Positions 16,976 through 24,503 of a stretch of DNA of 43,095 nucleotides are shown piece after piece (within the stretch, counting starts at the first letter, position 1; the number at the start of each line of letters is the position of its first letter). This DNA comes from Pirellula staleyi DSM 6068 (GTDB lineage Bacteria; Planctomycetota; Planctomycetia; Pirellulales; Pirellulaceae), in NCBI GenBank assembly GCA_945870455.1, contig CAMBSL010000019.1, positions 1-43,095 of the forward strand, in the 5' to 3' direction. Below the pieces are notes generated by a model, which was not told the DNA's origin, ran no database searches, and was given only the letters and a program-made list of their open reading frames with translations. Made by a program: the position numbers and the translations under genes.

Positions 16976-17575
16976 ATGACAGAGATATCACAATCGGTTA
17001 CGGAATTGATCGATCAATTGGGCAAATTGCCCGGCATTGGCCGCAAGACTGCCGAACGGCTCGCATATCACCTGCTCCGCGTTCACGAAACGGAAGCTTT
17101 TGCGCTCTCGGACGCCATTCGTAGCGTGCGCGAAAACGTTCGCTACTGCGATACCTGCTACAACTTGGCCGAAGGTGAGCTATGCAATATTTGCATGGAT
17201 CCTCGCCGGGACACATCGCTGATTTGTATCGTCGAACAGCCCAGGGACCTGATCGCTCTCGAGCAAGCGGGAGTGTTTCACGGACTTTATCACGTCTTGT
17301 TGGGACGAATCGCCCCGTTGGAAGGCATCGGTCCAGATCAATTGACGATCGATGCGCTAGTCGATCGAGTGCGTGCAGGGAATTTTTCCGAAGTCATTAT
17401 GGCCACCAATCCCAACGTCGAGGGGGATGGAACGGCCCTTTTTATCTCCAACCAATTGGCGGAGTATCCGGTTGCTCTGACCCGACTGGCTCGCGGTGTC
17501 ACAAGCGGCAGTGTCCTAGAATTTACCAATAAAGAGATCTTGGCGGACGCCTTGAGCGGACGTCAAAAGCTCTAA
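16976..17575 (+). CDS. recR: Recombination mediator protein RecR
   Basis: ATG 16976 lies downstream of CAAGGAG and starts the typical MTEISQSVTELIDQLGKLPG N-terminus; the frame is open back to 16925. The 199 residues match RecR length. Features in order are the helix-hairpin-helix (LPGIGRKTAERLAYHLL, 18-34), a C4 zinc finger (C58, C61, C70, C73), the Toprim domain (ICIVEQPRDLIALE to VIMATNPNVEGDGTA) and a C-terminal Walker-B-like stretch. RecR works with RecF and RecO to load RecA at gaps. It is divergent from the ABC-F gene. The more common neighbours dnaX and ybaB are absent. Confidence 0.96.
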   Translation: MTEISQSVTELIDQLGKLPGIGRKTAERLAYHLLRVHETEAFALSDAIRSVRENVRYCDTCYNLAEGELCNICMDPRRDTSLICIVEQPRDLIALEQAGVFHGLYHVLLGRIAPLEGIGPDQLTIDALVDRVRAGNFSEVIMATNPNVEGDGTALFISNQLAEYPVALTRLARGVTSGSVLEFTNKEILADALSGRQKL

Positions 17576-17589
17576 TGCGACTAGCCCTA

Positions 17590-17694
17590 CTAGCCGTCGG
17601 AACGGCCCTGCTAGCCGTCGGAACGGCCCTGCTAGCCGTCGGGATGGCCCTACTAGCCGTCGGGATGACCCTGCTAGCCGTCGGGATGATCGAG
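17590..17694 (+). repeat. Tandem array of five 21-bp units at the 3' end of a nucleotidyltransferase gene
   Basis: Units begin at 17590, 17611, 17632, 17653 and 17674. Each has the form CTAGCCGTCGG followed by RAYGRYCCTR or similar. The last unit is the actual 3' end of the minus-strand gene: its CTA is the stop codon and CCGTCGGGATG encodes the final H-P-D-G. The array therefore looks like serial duplication of that gene's end outward. A degenerate unit (CTAGCCCTA) precedes it at 17581. Confidence 0.8.
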
Positions 17695-18267
17695 TAATTC
17701 CTTGAGTCGTTCTTGGAGTACCGGGTGAAAACGCTCCAACCAGGACTCGTCGATCATTCCAATCGAAATCATGTCTCGAACGTGAACTCGATCTTTGTCT
17801 CGAAAGGAGGTTAATTTCATTCGCACAAGCGCTTCCAGGGGGAGGGTTCTAGCCTCCTGCATCATCGCGTAGTCATCAATGGACGGCACCGGTTCAACAT
17901 ACGTATCCCGCACTTTCTCACCAGCAAAGACGACATGGACTGCGTCGCGGGCCTTAGCGTCCGGACCATCTAAAAACATCGTCACGCCAGCGGATTGTCG
18001 AAAAATAAACCCGACTGGCTCCAACGCTTTTATCGCAGCTGGAAGATCGCTTCGATTCAAAATGATATCGACATCGCGGGTGTTCCTGACGACAGATTCG
18101 TCCACCTGAGCCACCCAATGTTGAACCGCATTACCGCCAATTACTGCGTACGGAACGTTCGCGCTATTTAGCGACGTTGTTACCCGCCGCATGCGATCCT
18201 TAACGATTTCCACAGCTCGCTCAATCCTGGCCCAAAGGGCATCTCCAACAAATTTTATTTCGACCAT
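17674..18267 (-). CDS. Nucleotidyltransferase-fold protein (MNT/AbiEii-like)
   Basis: The 197-residue protein has an N-terminal helix, then VPYAVIGGNAVQHWVAQ (38-54) and NTRDVDIIL (62-70). These are the GG...DxD elements of the nucleotidyltransferase superfamily, as in MNT antitoxin-type or AbiEii-like proteins. After them come a central sheet (FLDGPDAKARDAVHVVFAGE) and a helical C-terminus (EALVRMKLTSFRDKDRVHVRDM). The last Asp needed for catalysis may be in DAVHVVF. No toxin partner is adjacent, so a role in defence, or a maintenance module with a distant partner, is only a possibility. The C-terminus (SWLERFHPVLQERLKELLDHPDG) is repeated as a relic at 20445-20519. Confidence 0.8.
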   Translation of the reverse strand: MVEIKFVGDALWARIERAVEIVKDRMRRVTTSLNSANVPYAVIGGNAVQHWVAQVDESVVRNTRDVDIILNRSDLPAAIKALEPVGFIFRQSAGVTMFLDGPDAKARDAVHVVFAGEKVRDTYVEPVPSIDDYAMMQEARTLPLEALVRMKLTSFRDKDRVHVRDMISIGMIDESWLERFHPVLQERLKELLDHPDG

Positions 18268-18428
18268 TGATCACCTCAACCTTGATTCTACCATCAATTG
18301 CTAGGGCAGTTGCTACTTCCAGCGATCGGCTCTCTCCAGTTTTCCCAAGCTACTGTACAATTCTGGGCAATCGTGGCTGCGGATCGGTTTTACTAAGGCG
18401 AGTCGTAGACTGAAATCTACCAGCCCAC

Positions 18429-18494
18429 GGTTCCAACGGGGGTTCTCATAGTTCCAACGGGGGTTCCCACGGTTCCCACGGTTCCAACGGGGGC
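18429..18494 (+). repeat. Tandem GGTTCCAACGGGGG repeats
   Basis: GGTTCCAACGGGGG or close variants occur three times (starting near 18431, 18451 and 18480), joined by TTCTCATA and TTCCCAC spacers. The unit length is irregular (about 20 and 29 bp). It lies directly before the 16-bp hairpin. Confidence 0.6.
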
Positions 18495-18496
18495 GG

Positions 18497-18541
18497 GAGA
18501 GGCGCCTGCCGAACCAATGCCAAGATCGGCAGGCGCCTCTC
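18497..18541 (+). promoter_or_regulatory. Perfect 16-bp stem-loop upstream of a small ORF
   Basis: GAGAGGCGCCTGCCGA (18497-18512) pairs perfectly with 18526-18541, leaving a 13-base loop. The stem ends 47 bases before the ATG of the 65-residue ORF. It has no T-tract, so it may be a leader structure or another dispersed palindrome. Confidence 0.5.
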
Positions 18542-18588
18542 ACTCCCCGGGTATCAACATCACTGCCGCTCGCCTCAAAGGACGCAAC

Positions 18589-18786
18589 ATGCAACAAGTC
18601 AAAATTTTTAAGAGTGTCGATAACGAATTGGGCGAGATGGAACAGCAAATCAATAATTGGATTGCCGAGAGCAAGGCCAAGATCCTCTCGATTCATGGCA
18701 ACATCTCGCCGCAAGCGGGCAAGCACGGGCTTCAAGGCTCGTTCAGTGCTGCCGATGTTCTGATCATTGTTCTTTATGAAGTCTAA
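18589..18786 (+). CDS. Small 65-residue hypothetical protein
   Basis: ATG 18589 follows AAAGGACGCAAC, a usable ribosome-binding site. The upstream frame to 18517 runs through the hairpin and is not used. The product, starting MQQVKIFKSVDNELGEMEQQ, has a charged amphipathic helix (INNWIAESKAKILSI) and a C-terminal strand (SAADVLIIVLYEV). The pattern KIFKSxxxExxxLExxINxW...I..I.GNI.PQ...DVLI.VLYE reads like a sporadic small bacterial family I have seen as hypothetical. It has no signal peptide or cysteine. It precedes the ABC ATPase by 70 bp on the same strand and could be co-transcribed. The function is unknown. Confidence 0.7.
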   Translation: MQQVKIFKSVDNELGEMEQQINNWIAESKAKILSIHGNISPQAGKHGLQGSFSAADVLIIVLYEV

Positions 18787-18856
18787 ACGTGGCTCGATTT
18801 CATTTTGTAGAACACTCGCCCCAGTTGTTTCGTAGTTCATTAGAAAACATTTGCAC

Positions 18857-19780
18857 ATGAACTCGCTTGCCGTCGAACTTCGAGGAGTTTCCAAAAAGTT
18901 TGGGAATCACCAAGCGGTCCATCCGATGGATTTGTCGGTGCCAACGGGGTCTATCTACGGGTTCATCGGACCGAATGGTTCCGGCAAGACAACGACCATG
19001 CGCATGATCCTTCGGATCTACAAGCCGGATACCGGCGTTGTGCATGTGCTTGGTAGCGACCACGGAGACTGCGCCGATGATCGGGTTGGCTACCTACCGG
19101 AAGAGCGTGGCCTCTATCGACGTATGACCGTGCGCCGTGTTTTGAGGTACTTCGCTCGGATCAAAGGGGTCAAGCGGCCAGATGAGAGCATCCTGCGGTG
19201 GCTCAAGGAGCTCGGTGCAGACGATTGGCAAAACAAGCGAATCGATCAATTATCCAAGGGTATGGCTCAAAAAATCCAATTCATCAGCGCCGTCGTTGCA
19301 AACCCTAAACTGCTCATTTTGGATGAACCATTTACCGGTTTGGATCCTGTGAACATGGAGGTATTACGCGACGCCGTGCTCCGGCTGCGCGACGAGGGGA
19401 CGACGGTGCTTTTTAGCACGCATGATATGGCCATGGCCGAACAGATGTGCGACCGAGTCTGCATGATCTTTAAAGGCAATAAGGTCCTTGACGGTTCGCT
19501 GGAGCAAATCTCGGCTCAATACGGCGAACCCCGTTTGAGAATACGACTCAGCCGAGCCGACAGTATCCCTTTCTTGATTCCTGGAGTGGAGGAACAAATG
19601 GTTCGCGGGCGTTTTATGGACTTGGTCTTGTCGAAAGAAGCGAACCGACGCGAGATCCTTCAATCGCTCATGGCGGCCGGAGAAGTCGAGCATTTTGAGA
19701 TGGTGAAGCCATCGCTGCACGATATCTTTGTCGCGATTGCAAAACCGACAACGATCGAAGACTCAATAGGAGCCGGATAG
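18857..19780 (+). CDS. ABC transporter ATP-binding protein (NatA/CcmA-like)
   Basis: ATG 18857 is used; a TTG two codons earlier (18851) is possible. The 307-residue protein has Walker A GPNGSGKTT (38-46), Q-loop area GYLPEERGLYRRM (78-90), signature LSKGMAQK (132-139), Walker B LLILDEP (152-158) and switch His in STHDMAMAEQM. The EERGLYRRM and C-terminal domain (LRIRLSRADSIPFLIPGVEE) fit the NatA-like exporters. The usual membrane permease gene should follow, but the next gene is thymidine kinase. Its TTG start abuts this gene's TAG, so the two are translationally coupled. The permease is either distant or lost. Confidence 0.9.
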   Translation: MNSLAVELRGVSKKFGNHQAVHPMDLSVPTGSIYGFIGPNGSGKTTTMRMILRIYKPDTGVVHVLGSDHGDCADDRVGYLPEERGLYRRMTVRRVLRYFARIKGVKRPDESILRWLKELGADDWQNKRIDQLSKGMAQKIQFISAVVANPKLLILDEPFTGLDPVNMEVLRDAVLRLRDEGTTVLFSTHDMAMAEQMCDRVCMIFKGNKVLDGSLEQISAQYGEPRLRIRLSRADSIPFLIPGVEEQMVRGRFMDLVLSKEANRREILQSLMAAGEVEHFEMVKPSLHDIFVAIAKPTTIEDSIGAG

Positions 19781-20392
19781 TTGGCGAAGCTTTTTTTTTA
19801 CTATTCTACGATGAACGCTGGCAAGTCGACGATCTTGCTCCAGTCCAGCTACAACTATCGAGAACGCGGAATGAACACGCTCGTCTTCTCGCCCGAAATC
19901 GATGATCGGTTTGGCGTTGGGAAGATTAGCTCTCGAATTGGACTGCAAGCGGACTCGATCGCGTTCTCGCACTCAGTCAATTTGTTTCGTTCCATTCAAA
20001 AAGAGCACGCGAAGAAAACCGTCCACTGCGTGCTCGTCGACGAATCGCAGTTCTTGACTCGCCAGCAAGTGCGACAATTGAGCGATGTTTGCGATGACCT
20101 GGACATCCCGGTTTTAGCCTATGGACTCAGAACCGATTTTCAAGGGAATTTGTTTGAGGGTAGCCAACATTTGATGGCTTGGGCCGATACGCTCAACGAG
20201 ATCAAAACCATTTGCCACTGCGGACGCAAGGCAACCATGGTCCTGCGAATCGACGGCAGCGGAAAACCAGTTCGAGAAGGAGAACAAATCCAAATCGGTG
20301 GCAACGAACGCTACGTCTCCGTCTGCCGAAAGCATTTCAAAGATGGACTCGCGGAAAGAAACTCACAAGATTTACCGTTCGAAGATCTCTAA
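19781..20392 (+). CDS. tdk: Thymidine kinase
   Basis: The 203-residue protein matches class II thymidine kinase. It has the P-loop STMNAGKST (9-17), the catalytic/Walker-B DESQF (87-91), the lasso region [15 protein letters not shown] (145-159) and zinc ligands C145, C147 and C182 with H185. It phosphorylates thymidine in nucleotide salvage. Start is TTG at 19781, immediately after the preceding TAG, with AGGAG about 10 bases upstream inside the ABC gene, so translation is coupled. The TAA stop (20390-20392) is the first three bases of a 14-bp tandem array. Confidence 0.95.
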   Translation: MAKLFFYYSTMNAGKSTILLQSSYNYRERGMNTLVFSPEIDDRFGVGKISSRIGLQADSIAFSHSVNLFRSIQKEHAKKTVHCVLVDESQFLTRQQVRQLSDVCDDLDIPVLAYGLRTDFQGNLFEGSQHLMAWADTLNEIKTICHCGRKATMVLRIDGSGKPVREGEQIQIGGNERYVSVCRKHFKDGLAERNSQDLPFEDL

Positions 20393-20459
20393 CCGTCGGG
20401 CACTAACCGTTGGGCACTAACCGTCGGGCACTAACCGTCGGGCACTAACCGTCGGGATC
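20390..20459 (+). repeat. Tandem array of five 14-bp units starting at the tdk stop codon
   Basis: Five contiguous units (20390, 20404, 20418, 20432, 20446) read TAACCGTCGGGCAC, with one C-to-T variant and the last ending ATC. The first TAA is the tdk stop. Read on the minus strand, the last unit holds the stop and final D-P-D-G codons of a nucleotidyltransferase relic. The core TARCCGTCGGG is the same as in the 21-bp array at 17590-17694. Confidence 0.85.
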
Positions 20460-20519
20460 GTTCAGCAATTCCTCTGGTCGAAGCCGTAGTTCAGGCGAGA
20501 ATCGCTCGAGCCAACTCCC
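20445..20519 (-). pseudogene. Relic of a nucleotidyltransferase C-terminus
   Basis: Reading leftward, 20519-20445 encodes GSWLERFSPELRLRPEELL, then NDPDG and a TAG stop. This aligns residue by residue with the C-terminus of the gene at 17674-18267 (SWLERFHPVLQERLKELLDHPDG). No homology is visible further upstream, so about 24 codons remain. It is likely the end of a deleted or recombined paralogue. Confidence 0.6.
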
Positions 20520-20685
20520 TTGCCCAGCTTGGGAACGAGAGCTTTTCTACCGACAATTTCCATCAAAACCCGTCTGACTTAGCCACTATCGATTGAATTG
20601 GTTGGCGGTCTGGGGATAGGATAGTGGAATTCGTTTGACGAATTTGAGAACGAACCTTTCTCCACATCCCCTCGAGATACTCACG

Positions 20686-21930
20686 ATGCCTACTACATAT
20701 CGGTGGCCCCTAAGTCGTTGCGTAGCCTTTCGCGCTACGATGTCGCTGTCATTGGCAATTCCAATATCGTTGCCCTTTGTTGCCATGAGTCCACAGGATT
20801 CCATGGCTCAAGAAAAATCGGCGATCACGCAAAGTTGGACGGACAGTACCGGCAAGAGAACGATCGAAGCCGAGTTCGTCAAGTTGGACGGCGTGCAGTT
20901 GTTGTTGCGGAAAACGGATGGCAAGGAAGTAACCCTCCCGCTTTACAAACTAGACGACAAGAGCCGGCTCCTAGCTCGATCGATTGCCAAACACGGGCTT
21001 TCGAGCCCAGCAGCTCCTTCGGAGCCTGCAAAAGTTGTAGAATTTCCTTCGACCGCGACGGCGGTCGAATTCAAGGACATTATTCTACGGGAGCTAAACA
21101 ATAAGAACCCGATGGTTTTGTGGGATGCACTCCCGGCAAGCAAACAAAAGCAAGTGGAAGACCTAGTGCAACTTGCGTCGACACGCATCGAACAGCGAAC
21201 GCTGGACTTGATCAAAAACTTTCGCAAAACCTTGCTCGAAACGCTCACGAACAAGAAGCAGTTTGTTCTCAATAGCAAGGTATTACCGATCCCTCCGGAT
21301 CAACGACCGCTCCTTGAAAAGTCCTACGACTCCATGGTTGCGTTGGTTGAGGCCATGGTTCCGACCGAGTTTCTCGAAGTCAAAATTCTTCAGGAAACAA
21401 GTGTGAGAGACCTGCTCGGCGGTTATGTCGCTAATGTTGCTACGAAATCAGATGCGTTGGATCGAATTATTCCGGCGGATAGCCCATTGAAGGCGGTAAA
21501 CACCCTCGTTCCGGCGGATGTCCCAATCGAGAATATCTCGGCAAGCCAAGTGATGGTGCCCGGGATGGGGAAATTCGTCTTGTCGGAAGGCCGATGGTTG
21601 CCGGAGGAAATGCTCAAATCGTGGAATCAGGGGATGGGGCAAGCGACACAGGCAGTTCAATCCGCCGACCCTAAAGCCATTCACAAAGCGGTAGCTCAAG
21701 GGATGTTCGCAACGAATGTTTCCCTGGGTGCATTCTTCGCCGCTGAAACACAACAGGACTTCGACGAGGCAATGGAACAAATCATGAACATAGGAAATGT
21801 GTTTATGCAAAGCGCCAGGCAAGCGGCGAGGGCAGCCGCGCAGGGTGGTCCAGGTCCAGGCGGATTTGGACCAAGTCCGGGAGGTCCAGGAGGTTTGAAA
21901 AAGCAGGGGGGACTCGGTAGTCCGGACTAG
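20686..21930 (+). CDS. Secreted SHD1-domain protein
   Basis: ATG 20686 (MPTTYRWPLSRC) is preferred over the TTG at 20635, since it puts a signal peptide (FRATMSLSLAIPISLPFVAM) near the N-terminus of the 414-residue product. An SHD1 (SLA1 homology domain 1)-like module follows: SWTDSTGKRTIEAEFVKLDG, then VQLLLRKTDGKEVTLPLYKL. That domain is greatly expanded in planctomycete exported proteins. The remainder is helical (KQKQVEDLVQLASTRIEQRT; QQDFDEAMEQIMNIGNVFMQ) and ends in a Gly/Pro-rich tail (GPGPGGFGPSPGGPGG) coded by GGTCC-rich repeats. The role is unknown; it may be a periplasmic or surface binding protein. Confidence 0.85.
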   Translation: MPTTYRWPLSRCVAFRATMSLSLAIPISLPFVAMSPQDSMAQEKSAITQSWTDSTGKRTIEAEFVKLDGVQLLLRKTDGKEVTLPLYKLDDKSRLLARSIAKHGLSSPAAPSEPAKVVEFPSTATAVEFKDIILRELNNKNPMVLWDALPASKQKQVEDLVQLASTRIEQRTLDLIKNFRKTLLETLTNKKQFVLNSKVLPIPPDQRPLLEKSYDSMVALVEAMVPTEFLEVKILQETSVRDLLGGYVANVATKSDALDRIIPADSPLKAVNTLVPADVPIENISASQVMVPGMGKFVLSEGRWLPEEMLKSWNQGMGQATQAVQSADPKAIHKAVAQGMFATNVSLGAFFAAETQQDFDEAMEQIMNIGNVFMQSARQAARAAAQGGPGPGGFGPSPGGPGGLKKQGGLGSPD

Positions 21931-22343
21931 TCTGAGTGCGGGTAGATTCACGAACAACTCTTAGCGGAGCGGCAGACTGAAACTACCAATCATAACCCGA
22001 TACGTAGCGGCTTGTTGCTTTAATGGATTGTGAGACGGGGTATTCCAAAGTGGCATGGGCTCGATCGCGCTCATCTTCACCCACAATTCGAAGCAAGCCA
22101 GACTCGAAATCCCAATGGATTTGCGTGATCCCAGCGCATTTTCTCCCCCTCGCCCCGTTTTCGGCGTTTTCGGGGAGAGAGGGTCGGGGGGTGAGGGCAA
22201 TTACAGAGCGAGGGGAGCAAGATCAAAAGATATGGGTAAAGATGAGGCTGGAAGCGCTGGAAGCCTATGTCACACTGAACAACAGATTGCATTTTCCGCG
22301 CGATACTTGACAACAAGAAATTGGATTAACGTTTAACACTTCG
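21931..22343. other. Intergenic region with a third REP-like element
   Basis: This 413-bp gap contains a palindromic element at 22141-22200 (listed separately) and the 15-mer GAGCGAGGGGAGCAA (22206-22220), which is shared with 14897-14911. A minus-strand frame (21961-22200) ending MIGSFSLPLR is open but lacks a credible start or family. TTGACAACAAGAAATTGG at 22306 offers a possible -35 for the downstream gene; a -10 is unclear. Confidence 0.5.
22141..22200 (-). repeat. REP-like palindromic element, copy 3
   Basis: Read on the minus strand it starts CCCTCACCCCCCGACCCTCT and continues CTCCCCG, matching the element at 661-690 with a few differences. It then forms an imperfect hairpin (CTCGCCCCG against CGGGGAGAG) around a TTTTCGGCGTTTT loop. 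Confidence 0.65.
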
Positions 22344-23729
22344 ATGAACAGAAAAACAATTAAAATGCAACGTCGAGATTTACTGAAAGCCGGTGTCGGT
22401 ACAGCTGCAGCTGCAGCTGCGAGTGTGGCTGCGTTAGTTACATCCGAATCCAACGGCTCAAGGGCAACAGACAGAGGGTTCCTCGGGCAACGTCATCAAG
22501 CCAACCGGCTTTCCGGCGAAAAACCTCCCGCCCGTTCGCGAGACGATAAAGCCGTTGCAACTCTCCGACGAGCTGGTTTGCACTACACCCCAGACAGTCT
22601 ATCTGCTGCCGCGCGATCACAAGTTCCACGCTGGCGGATTCTACGCTTGCAATGAGTTTTGGGAGTGGCACTACTTCTCAGGCTTCGCAAAGGACAAGGA
22701 GGGGAACGAGTACGCGCTGTTCTTCGGCACCGACCCAGTCGGTTACAACTCAGAAACGGGCGGTTACGCATTCTTGCCCGCCATTATTTCCATCTCGCCA
22801 ATCAAAGAAGGTAAGAAATACGCTTACTCTTTGGCAACTTCCCGGTGTTCGAGCCGCAGCGTCCCGCAGACAGTACCTCACCTGCCGATTTCCAATACGT
22901 GTTGCGGAATGACGATGCCGGCTGGTCCATCGACGAGCGTTACTATGCCAACGACGAACGCTGGGTCTTTCGAATGAAATCGAAGAATCCAAAAGATCCA
23001 TGGTGCGATCTTGACATCCGTCTAGGTGCACCGGGTTACATTCCGCGTACGCCGACAGGGATCGAAGAAGAGGGCTTCAACGACCAAGGGCGCTACAATC
23101 CGCAAACGATGCATGGTCTTTCCTATTACTACATCGCACCGAATATGCCATTCACTGGCAAGTTTGGTTTTGACGGGCGGGTCGTTGAGCTCACTGGAAG
23201 CGTCTGGCTTGAACACCAGTGGGGTAACATCAAGGGAATGGACCAGGAGAACTGCCGCTGGCGTTGGTTCAGTTTTCGTTTTGATGACGGACGAATGTTA
23301 GCCTTCCGTCACTGGGTGACATTGCCCGACAACATGCCGGTACACGAGCGGAACCACTACTGCATGATTCACCCGGATGGCAGAATCGAATACGGATTTC
23401 CCAACCGCGACTTTCGCTTTACGCCAACCCGAACATTCAGTGTTCCGGGGGTTGAAGCCCAGTGGAATCCGGAAGGGTTAATGGAAACCCCGTTCGGAAA
23501 CTTTTTCCTCAAATCGTTAGTAGATGACTCGGTATACGTTAGCAAAAGCGGCATGACTTTCTGGGAAGGTCCGATGTCGATCCATAAAGACAATTCGGCC
23601 GGCGAGCGTACAGGCACGGCTTACGTCGAGCAGTACTTTCAACCGCGTGGAGGCCCAAAGATCATGCGAACAGGCCCCGAGCAGGATTTGGCTAGAGAGT
23701 TGCCAAAAGCCGGAATCACGCCACGATAG
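22344..23729 (+). pseudogene. Tat-exported CrtC/AttH-like (carotenoid 1,2-hydratase-type) gene broken by two frameshifts
   Basis: The frame starts at ATG 22344 with a Tat signal (MQRRDLLKAGVGTAAAAAAS). Coding then moves to the +1 frame near 22438-22470 (GNVIKPTGFPAKNLPPVRET, FYACNEFWEWHYFSGF, GTDPVGYNSETGGYAFLP). It returns to the first frame near 22825-22835, where YAYSL joins FGNFPVFEPQRPADS, and runs to TAG 23729. The assembled product would be about 460 residues. GFDGRVVELTGSVWLEHQWG and RWRWFSFRFDDGRMLAF resemble CrtC/AttH lipocalin-like proteins, which include carotenoid hydratases and exported binding proteins. The two shifts compensate in frame. Either the gene is a recent pseudogene or the two sites are sequencing errors. 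It is 38 bp before a CruF-like gene. Confidence 0.75.
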
Positions 23730-23767
23730 GAAACCATTAGCGCAACGCGACGATTGATATTCTCAGG

Positions 23768-24487
23768 ATGGGTCCGAAAACAACGTGGCGTCTGCCGGTG
23801 CTCGACCCGTTCACTCGCATTCTGCTAGAGCAATCGTTGCTGACGGCTTTCTTCCTGATACATGCCCTAGGCCAATGGCGCGGTCGGGAACTCGCAGCCT
23901 TTGCACTTGTGTGCTTTGTCATCAGTAACCTGTTCGAGAACCTGAGCGTGATGTACGGTTTTCCGTTCGGCGGCTTCCATCATTCCGAGGCGACCGGCCC
24001 GCGTCTGTTCAACATCCCTTTGCTGGCAACACCGACGTACATGGCCATGGGCTACATATCTTGGTCTGTCGCGCAGGTGCTGGTGGGCCGAACGCAGCCT
24101 GCGCGGTGGCGCAACCGAGTGTGGTCGGCAGCGATCATCGCGGCCTTCGTGTTCACGATGTGGGACTTTAGCAATGACGCGGTCTTTCATACCATCAACA
24201 AGGCGTTCTTCTATGACCATCCGGGTCCATGGTTCGGTGTTCCGGTCAGCAATTTCGCGGGCTGGCTGCTCACGACAGTCCTGATCTACGGGGCTTTTGG
24301 CGCGTGGCTGGCGCACGAAGCGAAGCGTGAATTGCCGAACCGCTCCCTGCCCGGTCGCGTGTACTGGCAGCAAGGCATTGCGATGTATGCCTTGGTTGCG
24401 CTCGGCGGCATCTTCCGCAACCTGACGGGCCCCGCGATGGATATCACGCTACCCAACGATGTAGCCCAGAATGATGTTGAAATCTAA
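23768..24487 (+). CDS. Carotenoid biosynthesis protein, CruF/DUF422-like membrane protein
   Basis: ATG 23768 starts a 239-residue integral membrane protein with about six hydrophobic segments (for example LLTAFFLIHALG, LAAFALVCFVISNLFENLSV, VWSAAIIAAFVFTMWDF, GWLLTTVLIYGAFGAWL). The diagnostic stretch is MYGFPFGGFHHSEATGPRLF, followed by NIPLLATPTYMAMGYISW, and later MWDFSNDAVF. This matches the DUF422 family that includes CruF, a carotenoid 1',2'-hydratase, and bisanhydrobacterioruberin hydratase. The exact substrate is unknown. It overlaps or nearly touches the following outer-membrane gene, and the upstream gene is of the unrelated CrtC type. No crtB, crtI or crtE-like gene is in the window. 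Confidence 0.85.
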   Translation: MGPKTTWRLPVLDPFTRILLEQSLLTAFFLIHALGQWRGRELAAFALVCFVISNLFENLSVMYGFPFGGFHHSEATGPRLFNIPLLATPTYMAMGYISWSVAQVLVGRTQPARWRNRVWSAAIIAAFVFTMWDFSNDAVFHTINKAFFYDHPGPWFGVPVSNFAGWLLTTVLIYGAFGAWLAHEAKRELPNRSLPGRVYWQQGIAMYALVALGGIFRNLTGPAMDITLPNDVAQNDVEI

Positions 24488-24503
24488 CTGGAAAGTTCCA
24501 TTG

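Larger units (their letters stand above)
18268..18588. other. Intergenic region with tandem repeats and a perfect 16-bp hairpin
   Basis: This 321-bp gap holds a repeated GGTTCCAACGGGGG motif (about 18430-18494) and a perfect hairpin at 18497-18541 (listed separately). The minus-strand frame across it is open only because of repeats and is not believed to be a gene. It forms the 5' region of the 65-residue ORF. Confidence 0.5.

Noticed and set aside
18313-18894. Minus-strand frame of 193 codons
   Set aside because: It runs through GGTTCCAACGGGGG repeats and a hairpin, overlaps the more plausible 65-residue gene and the start of the ABC gene, and shows repeat-driven composition (WNRGNRGNPRWN).
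20635-20685. TTG start for the SHD1 protein
   Set aside because: It would put 17 residues before a signal peptide that already begins well at ATG 20686.
21961-22200. 79-codon minus-strand frame in the 21.9-22.3 kb gap
   Set aside because: Its N-terminal half is the REP-like element read as codons (PPDPLSPKTPKTGRGGE); only an unfamiliar C-terminal half remains.
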